From an uncultured Desulfovibrionaceae bacterium (GTDB lineage Bacteria > Desulfobacterota > Desulfovibrionia > Desulfovibrionales > Desulfovibrionaceae): a stretch of DNA of 36,575 nucleotides. Location of the stretch: contig CALUUT010000045.1 of assembly GCA_944324045.1 (NCBI GenBank), positions 1 to 36,575 on the forward strand, written 5' to 3'. A model generated the notes under the pieces. It saw only the letters and a program-made list of their open reading frames with translations, searched no databases and was not told where the DNA came from. The position numbers were made by a program, and so were the translations under genes. Positions 30,945 through 36,575 of this stretch are shown piece after piece. Within the stretch, counting starts at the first letter, position 1, and each line of letters starts with the position of its first letter.

Positions 30945-33900
30945 CTATCGCTCCAGACTGTGCGCGTACTGCCGTTCGAGATTCTTCACATTGCGCGCCA
31001 CCATCAATTCCAGTTCGGACAAAAGATCCGCTATGGCTTCTTTGTCTTTGGCCGCGGCGGCCCGTTCCACGCATGCGGCCATGCGCTGGGTCGATCTGAG
31101 CCCGTGCGTCCCGGCTATGGCGCCCAGTTTGCGGCACGCCAGCTCCACGGCTTCAGGCTCGTCGTTTCGTTTTCCCAAAGAGGCTTCATGCAGGGCGGCG
31201 GTCAGGCTTTTGACCAGTTCCGGGATAAGGGGAACCAGTTCCCTGTCGACGCCGTCGAAAGACGCGCCGGAATCGGAAGAAGGCTCAGGGAAACCGCCAT
31301 GCGCGGATTCGCCGGAATGCCGCGTTTCTCCAGGCATAACAGCGCTTTCCGTTGTCCATTCTTCCTTCGCCGGTTCAGAGAAGACCGCGCCGTCATCCAG
31401 GCGTTGCGGCGGCGTTTCAGCAAAAACAGGCGGCGCGCCGCGCGTTGCGGGCATGGCCCCGTCCGGCGTCATATAGACATTGCGTCCGATGTTTTCGTAT
31501 GCCGGTTCCGCCGCAGGCAACGGATGTTCCAGAAATAGCGGCGCGTCTTCTCCGTCTTCATCCGCGCATGCCGCACAGGCGCTTAAGCCCGTGTTGTCCC
31601 GGCTTGCGTCCTGCGCATTTGCGAAATCGGGGAAATCAGGAGAATCGGGCGCGTTTTCGGGCATGGAGAGGAACAGGGCCGCATTGTCGCGGGCATCCTG
31701 GCCGGGCGCGGTTTTCTGCGCGCCGCCGTTTTCCTGCGGTTCCGCGGAAAGGCTGGAGGCTGTCGAAAAAGCGTCCGTCACAGGCGAAAACGCATCCGGA
31801 TGCGCGCGGGAACCGTTGGCTGGTTCAGGAGACGGCGCGGCGGCTTCCGGGTCTTCTTCAGATGCGGGCGTCGTTCCAAAAAACAGCGCGGATTTTTCCT
31901 CATTCGTGACGATGAGATCCGCGGCCGCGCGGGCGTCGAAGGATGACGGGCCTTTTTCCGCGGCTTCTTTTTCCTTTCTGGCATATGCCGCTTCCAGGGC
32001 CTCCAGCTCCAGCGCAAGTTTGATGATAAGCGCGCGCGCCGCTCTGCGCGAGCACGGCTTGAACAGGATATCGGCGCATCCCGCTTCGTACAGGGCTTCC
32101 GCCTGCTCAGGGTCATTGACAAGCGCGATGACCGGCGCGGGAATCCGCCCTGCTTCCTCGTCAAGTTCGTGGAAAAAGTCGATGACCGTTTTAATGCCGC
32201 GCACGGCGAGCTCAGGCTCGACAACGACCATTGATGCGGGATTGAATTTGTACCGGGCGCGCGCTTCGTCCAGATTCCGGGCCTCGACAATGGAAATGGG
32301 CAGCCCTTCAAGAAACGCGCTGAAAACATGCCGGTTAGCCTCAAGCGAATCCGCGACAAGAAGCGTGCGGCGCGTTGTGAGGACCGGCTCGTCTTCAGGC
32401 GCAAGCTCTTCCTCATCTTCTAGGAACGCCTGTTCGTTTTCAGGTTCCGCATTCTGATCTTCGCGTTGCGCTTCTTCCTCATTCAGAGATGCCGCGGCCT
32501 GGGGCGAAGAGATGTTCCGGCTTCCCGCAAAAGCAGCCGTCCCGGCGCGCCCGCCGTCCTCTCCGGCGCATGAGACGGACGGCGCGGCGGCGTCATCATG
32601 CATCATGGCATGATCTTCCTGCGCGTCCGCTGTTGCAGAGTCGTCTTCAGAGGCGGCCCGGACAGGAGCTGGACCGGATGCCCGGCAGGGCAGCTCGATG
32701 GACAGCGCCGCGTCTTTTCCGTCTTGCGCGTTAAACAAAAGCCGGCCGCCGCACTGCGTCGCTGTTTCCAGAGCAAGGGCCATGCCTTCGGGGCTTGGCT
32801 GGAATCGCGCGCCGTTTTCCATGCCGGACGCCATGATGGTGAAGATGATGCGGTCCGGCGCGCCTTTTTCATCCCCCGGCTCCGCGAGCAGGCGGACAGT
32901 CCCGTTTTTCGCCTGGCAAACGCCGTCATGCAGGAGCTGGCACAGGGTTTTTTGCAGCAGCGAAGCGTCGCCTTCCACTTCCTGCGGCAGCCGCGGCGAC
33001 AGGCCGCAGGACAGAGCGGCGTTTTGTTTTTCTGCGGAAGCGTCAAGCGCGCGGCACGCGTCATGCAAGAGTTCATGCAGGTTGAAACGCGCCGCCAAGG
33101 GGCCTTGAGCGGTCAGGACCGCGGCGTCCTTTTCTGCAAAATCTGCGTCGCGGCCTTGTTCGTCCGCGTCAGGGAGCTGTCCGGCTGCGGCCGGGTCCGG
33201 CCCGTCTGATGCGCCGGCGGGCGCGGCATGGCGCGTGAGGGGTTCCGACTCCTGCGCAGGCGAAAGAAGCGCCGGGGATGGCCCGCCGCAGGCCGGGAGC
33301 GGCCTTTCATCGCGGTTTGATTCTTCAACCGGGGTCTCAAAGAGGTTTTGTCCAAAAATGATATGGGCGTCTTCCGCATAGAGGGCTTCTTTATGAACGC
33401 CTTCGTCATGGATGGCTTCTGCAGAGGCGTCTTCTTCCGCAAAAGACCGCGCCGGCGTTTTGGCCGCATCCTGTTCGCGCAAAGCGCCGTCATGCAAAGC
33501 GCCGTTTTCATGGAAAATCCCTTCTTCCCGGACGCTCAGGGGCGGTTCAGCAGCCATATGGGCGGCCGCCGCGCAATCCTGAGCGGCAAGCGAAACAGCG
33601 GCGTTTTCTCCAGCCGTCGTGCAGGCGGCGTCTTTCGGCGCGTCGGATGCCAGTGCGTCAGGGCTCAATGCGCCGGGGCTCGATGCATTGGCGAGCGGCG
33701 CGTCAGGGACAACGCCGCATTCAGCGTCGGGGCTTTCCGGTTCCGGATGCCCGGCGTCAAGAGGCGCGGGCTCCGCGTGCGGCTGTTCTTCGCATTGGAC
33801 GGGCGCGCCGTCTGGCATGCGGTCATGCGGCGTTTTTGCCGTGTGCGGTTCATCCGCAAGGGACGCCGCCGCATCTTTCGCTGCATCTGGGCGCGCAAAC

Positions 33901-36113
33901 GCGCCGGACCCATCCGTTTCGCAAGAGGACGGTTGCGCCTGATGTTCGCCGTTTTCAACGGCCGTTGCAGGCGGCGCGGCTGTTTCCAGCTTCCATTCCG
34001 CGGCAAGAAGGAGGCATTCTTCCGTTTCCTCCGTTTCCGGCAGCCCATCGCCGCGCCCTGATTCTTCTGAGGGCGGCGCGTCCGTGGAAAGCGCGGCATG
34101 CGCGGGCTCTTCTTTGCCCGGCGCAGAGGCGGCCGCTTCATGTGCGGCGTCCGCGTCCGGATTGCGCTCCGCATCCGGCAAAGGCGTCGCTTCCACATGC
34201 AGTTCAAAAGAATAGCGGCCTCTCGCCGGTTTTTCCGGAAGAGCAAGAGGTTCTTCCGGCAAGGAGAGGGCGGACGCGCCGCGTTCGCCGCTCCATGCCG
34301 CCTGCGCGTTTTGCTTTGAGCATTCGGGCAGCGGCTCGCGCATGACGACAAGCTCCGTATCCGCATCTTCCATAAAAAGAAGGCCGTCCGGCTCATCCGT
34401 TTTTTCGTCCGTTCGCCGCGCCGCGTCATCCGCATGGCCGAAATCGATTGGAGAAGAAACAGGGGCCGCGCCGGGCCGCGCCGTTTCGGTTTCCAGGAGA
34501 AACTCTTCAGAGACGAACTTTTCGGAGATAAATTCTTCGGAAGGGAGCGCTTCAGACAGAACCGGCGCCGCGCCGGCATTTTCCGCCTGCGCGCATTTGT
34601 TTTGTCCGGCGGCGTCCGCCTGCGCATCCAGAGGCGGAAGGGGTTCCGTCGTAACATGAAGTTCCAGATTGAAATCAGCCGGATCCTCTTCCGGGAAGAT
34701 GATAAGTTTTTCCTCTTTTCGGGCGTTTTTTGGCGCGTCTTCATGCCGCAGGCACGGATAGTCTTCCGGGAAGGGGAGAGAGTCTGATTCCAGGCGAAGG
34801 GTTTTTGCCGGAACGGAAACGGGGCGGACTTCGGAAACAAGAGAGGATTCCCCGGTTTCCGCCGCGTCTGGAAGAAGGATATCCGATTCCTTGTTCCGGG
34901 CGCTGTTTTTCCGTTTCGCCCTGTTCAGCCCGGGAATGGCCATGATGCAGCAGGCAAGAAACGCCGCCCAGTACGGAGCGTTTATTGCAAGGGCGTCAGG
35001 GGCGGGGGCTCCCGCGGCGTTAAGGGCCATGCCCGCTCCCGCGCACAGGATGACGGCCGCGATGCCGTAGCGCGTTGCGGCATACGCCGAGCGCGGCAGG
35101 CATAAAAGCGCGGGAACGACGCCTGCTATGGCCAGAATGGGCCACAGCGCGAAATAGCGCGCGAACCACGACTGGCCGGGAATGAAAGGATAAATGGTCA
35201 ATACTGCGGCCGCGATGCAGAAAACGCGCAAAATTGCGTCCGCGCCCGGATGGTTCCGCGCGGTCTGCATCATGTGCCTTCCGGCATGGAAGAAGAACAG
35301 GAGAGCAAGCCCGGCGGCAAGAGTTCTGATTGCGCCGCTCAGGGGCATAAGCCCCGTGGGGGCTATGGGGATGGGCATGCGCAAGGCCACAAGGCTAAGA
35401 GCCGTCATGACGCCTGTCCACACCCGCCATTGGCCGCCTTTGCCAAAGGCGCGCAAAAACGCGACAATGGCCGCGGCCGCCAAAGCGACGGTCAAAACCA
35501 TCTGCATTATCCCGCTTTGCTGCGCCGCAAGCGATGCGGACGAGGCGGAAGCCGGGCCGGCGTTTGAAAGAGTGGGCGCGAACCACAGTCCGGGGGCTCC
35601 GGGCAGCCTGACGTACATGGCCGCCTCAGGGCTTGAGGGACTTCTGAATATAAAAATGGAGCCGTCCATGGCTTTATGCGTGGCCCATGAACCCTGGACG
35701 CCGTCCGTTCCGCCCTGCAGTTTTTCATACAATACGGCGCCGGCCGGGGTTTCGGAGCCCAGGTCAAGGCGCAGATGCCTGCCCCATGCGCTTTGGTCGG
35801 GCGAGGCGATGGTGAAGCGCAGCCATGTGGTTCCCCGTAATTTGGCCGTCCGTTCCAGGGTGAACGGCTGAAAGACGGTTTGCCGGCTGGGGACGGAAAA
35901 GGAATGGATGGTCAGCTCTCCAGCCGGGTCGGAAACATATTCAAGATAGGGCAGAAGCGACAGGCCGTTTTGCATGGCGCTGCCGTCGATGAACGGCGCC
36001 GTGTTGCCGGCGCCGGGCGCGCAAAGACAGAGGCATATCGCCAGCAAGATGCATGAGGCGACCCGGACGGGAAAGAAAAACGCAAAATGTGGCCGACGGT
36101 GATTGTGCTGCAT
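30945..36113 (-). CDS. Giant 7TM sensor-like protein with apparently phosphotransfer-dead ATPase, receiver and Hpt domains
   Basis: The 1,722-residue protein starts with a signal or anchor segment (about 17-36) and a 7TMR-DISMED2-like periplasmic domain (about 40-190). Seven or so membrane segments follow (about 200-395). An acidic, Ala/Glu/Pro-rich linker of about 600 residues leads to a kinase ATPase-like domain (about 1008-1144), a receiver-like domain (about 1249-1384) and an Hpt-like helical domain (about 1620-1722). No HisKA dimerisation helix with a phospho-His is seen. The ATPase N-box reads QLLHDGVCQA, with Asp1063 near the usual Asn. The receiver acceptor site is Glu1299 (MVVVEPELA), with the switch Thr as Val and Lys kept (LFKP). 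The Hpt site reads ACRKLGAIAG with Arg1661 or Cys1660 instead of His. The start ATG 36113 has a weak ribosome-binding site. Confidence 0.8.
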   Translation of the reverse strand: MQHNHRRPHFAFFFPVRVASCILLAICLCLCAPGAGNTAPFIDGSAMQNGLSLLPYLEYVSDPAGELTIHSFSVPSRQTVFQPFTLERTAKLRGTTWLRFTIASPDQSAWGRHLRLDLGSETPAGAVLYEKLQGGTDGVQGSWATHKAMDGSIFIFRSPSSPEAAMYVRLPGAPGLWFAPTLSNAGPASASSASLAAQQSGIMQMVLTVALAAAAIVAFLRAFGKGGQWRVWTGVMTALSLVALRMPIPIAPTGLMPLSGAIRTLAAGLALLFFFHAGRHMMQTARNHPGADAILRVFCIAAAVLTIYPFIPGQSWFARYFALWPILAIAGVVPALLCLPRSAYAATRYGIAAVILCAGAGMALNAAGAPAPDALAINAPYWAAFLACCIMAIPGLNRAKRKNSARNKESDILLPDAAETGESSLVSEVRPVSVPAKTLRLESDSLPFPEDYPCLRHEDAPKNARKEEKLIIFPEEDPADFNLELHVTTEPLPPLDAQADAAGQNKCAQAENAGAAPVLSEALPSEEFISEKFVSEEFLLETETARPGAAPVSSPIDFGHADDAARRTDEKTDEPDGLLFMEDADTELVVMREPLPECSKQNAQAAWSGERGASALSLPEEPLALPEKPARGRYSFELHVEATPLPDAERNPDADAAHEAAASAPGKEEPAHAALSTDAPPSEESGRGDGLPETEETEECLLLAAEWKLETAAPPATAVENGEHQAQPSSCETDGSGAFARPDAAKDAAASLADEPHTAKTPHDRMPDGAPVQCEEQPHAEPAPLDAGHPEPESPDAECGVVPDAPLANASSPGALSPDALASDAPKDAACTTAGENAAVSLAAQDCAAAAHMAAEPPLSVREEGIFHENGALHDGALREQDAAKTPARSFAEEDASAEAIHDEGVHKEALYAEDAHIIFGQNLFETPVEESNRDERPLPACGGPSPALLSPAQESEPLTRHAAPAGASDGPDPAAAGQLPDADEQGRDADFAEKDAAVLTAQGPLAARFNLHELLHDACRALDASAEKQNAALSCGLSPRLPQEVEGDASLLQKTLCQLLHDGVCQAKNGTVRLLAEPGDEKGAPDRIIFTIMASGMENGARFQPSPEGMALALETATQCGGRLLFNAQDGKDAALSIELPCRASGPAPVRAASEDDSATADAQEDHAMMHDDAAAPSVSCAGEDGGRAGTAAFAGSRNISSPQAAASLNEEEAQREDQNAEPENEQAFLEDEEELAPEDEPVLTTRRTLLVADSLEANRHVFSAFLEGLPISIVEARNLDEARARYKFNPASMVVVEPELAVRGIKTVIDFFHELDEEAGRIPAPVIALVNDPEQAEALYEAGCADILFKPCSRRAARALIIKLALELEALEAAYARKEKEAAEKGPSSFDARAAADLIVTNEEKSALFFGTTPASEEDPEAAAPSPEPANGSRAHPDAFSPVTDAFSTASSLSAEPQENGGAQKTAPGQDARDNAALFLSMPENAPDSPDFPDFANAQDASRDNTGLSACAACADEDGEDAPLFLEHPLPAAEPAYENIGRNVYMTPDGAMPATRGAPPVFAETPPQRLDDGAVFSEPAKEEWTTESAVMPGETRHSGESAHGGFPEPSSDSGASFDGVDRELVPLIPELVKSLTAALHEASLGKRNDEPEAVELACRKLGAIAGTHGLRSTQRMAACVERAAAAKDKEAIADLLSELELMVARNVKNLERQYAHSLER

Positions 36114-36187
36114 GTGCAATCCAACATGATGATAGCGGATACAATGGACGGTATCCCAAATTGATACGGACTATCCGGAAAAAACAG

Positions 36188-36216
36188 GGAGCACGGCGCG
36201 GATTTCGCTATGCTCC
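36188..36216. terminator. Bidirectional terminator-like hairpin upstream of the giant gene
   Basis: GGAGCA (36188-36193) and TGCTCC (36211-36216) pair, with an inner GCG/CGC. T-runs follow on both strands (CCTTTTT on plus, TGTTTTTT on minus). It sits 75 bp upstream of the giant gene's ATG. It may be an attenuator in that leader, or insulate it from the rRNA region. Confidence 0.5.
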
Positions 36217-36366
36217 TTTTTGATGATAGCAAAAAATTCTTGTAACGGGAAGCTGCAAGATGTTCAATAATAAAAAAGAGCGTAAAAATGCGCAATGTTT
36301 TTTGATGGTTAGAGTGTGGGAGCGCGCAAATCCGGCGCAACCGTGGAAAAAAATGTGGGACAACGC

Positions 36367-36394
36367 TTGACAAAATGCGCCGCAAGGTTCTAAA
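36367..36394 (+). promoter_or_regulatory. rRNA-type promoter P1
   Basis: TTGACA (36367-36372) is a perfect -35 box; TCTAAA (36389-36394) follows at 16 bp, or TAAAAG at 18 bp. It points to the right edge. Confidence 0.6.
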
Positions 36395-36461
36395 AGTGCG
36401 TTCCGCGCTGGGGGCTGGTTGTTTTTTCAGTGTGGAAGAAGCGCGGGTTGAAAAAAAAGGG

Positions 36462-36491
36462 TTGACGAAAGGGTGCGATTTTGAGTAGAAG
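36462..36491 (+). promoter_or_regulatory. rRNA-type promoter P2
   Basis: TTGACG (36462-36467) and TAGAAG (36486-36491) at 18-bp spacing form a second promoter in tandem with P1. A short perfect hairpin CCGCGT-GAA-ACGCGG follows at 36498-36512. Confidence 0.5.
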
Positions 36492-36522
36492 CACTGACCG
36501 CGTGAAACGCGGGTTTCGGAAA

Positions 36523-36535
36523 AGCTCTTTTTTGA
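36523..36535 (+). promoter_or_regulatory. boxA-like antitermination element
   Basis: AGCTCTTTTTTGA resembles the boxA consensus TGCTCTTTAACA found in rRNA leaders. It lies about 30-50 bp before the window end, where 16S rRNA would begin. Confidence 0.45.
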
Positions 36536-36562
36536 GAAGCGCGAAAAAAAATAGCGAAAGAT

Positions 36563-36575
36563 GAAAAAAAGAGTT
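36563..36575 (+). rRNA. Probable 5' end of 16S rRNA, cut by right edge
   Basis: The window ends in AAAAAAAGAGTT. AGAGTT is the start of the universal 16S 5' sequence AGAGTTTGATC. Only a dozen bases are present, so the call rests on the tandem promoters and boxA before it. Confidence 0.4.

Noticed and set aside
1..36575. CRISPR array or cas genes
   Set aside because: No regularly spaced direct repeats and no Cas-like protein were found. The only related item is the TnpB fragment, which lacks the nuclease domain.

Overview
The window looks like a chromosomal contig from a member of the Desulfovibrionaceae or a close relative. The reasons are: a PxxKW-family cysteine-rich protein typical of Desulfovibrionales, the yajC-secD-secF order with an enlarged SecF, a sigma54-type ZraSR-like system, NikR, FolE2 and moderately GC-rich coding DNA. 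The assignment is inferred from gene content; no database search was possible. The right edge runs into what looks like an rRNA operon leader.

Layout. (1) 1-1260: a NYN-domain gene cut by the left edge and a small membrane-anchored or secreted hypothetical protein. (2) 1225-3730: a tRNA-Ala(CGC) gene followed by the scar of a decayed genomic island. It holds an integrase N-terminus, an intact Firmicutes-like acetyltransferase, remnants of a conjugative-transposon sigma/HTH pair, an IS605-type element with both genes broken, and a yefM-yoeB toxin-antitoxin pair broken by frameshifts. (3) 3824-7538: housekeeping genes on the minus strand (mnmG, an M20 peptidase, a PxxKW protein). (4) 8187-12631: an esterase and the yajC-secD-secF export operon. 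(5) 12870-16120: a QueG-like double [4Fe-4S] protein, a CapA-family protein and ComF. (6) 16396-20970: a ZraSR-like two-component system, divergent from three small envelope proteins (His-rich lipoprotein, SHOCT membrane protein, ZraP-like protein) behind a good sigma54 promoter. (7) 20998-25702: arginase-family protein, secreted metallo-beta-lactamase-fold protein, short flagellar-rod-like protein, FolE2, NikR and a methyltransferase, all on the minus strand. (8) 25803-30337: ettA behind a terminator-like leader, a hydrolase-like protein without its nucleophile, and a membrane metallophosphoesterase. (9) 30945-36113: a 1,722-residue membrane protein with 7TM-DISM, kinase-ATPase, receiver and Hpt-like domains, each of which appears to have lost its key phosphotransfer residue. 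(10) 36367-36575: tandem promoters, a boxA-like element and probably the first bases of 16S rRNA.

How the genes work together. The envelope metal-stress module (16.4-20.8 kb) is the clearest circuit: a sensor kinase with a His/Cys-rich periplasmic insert, a sigma54 activator, and a divergent sigma54 promoter feeding three small envelope proteins. The least explained items are the giant apparently phosphotransfer-dead protein next to the rRNA leader and a family of three ~104-bp structured intergenic repeats (15.1, 16.2 and 29.0 kb).
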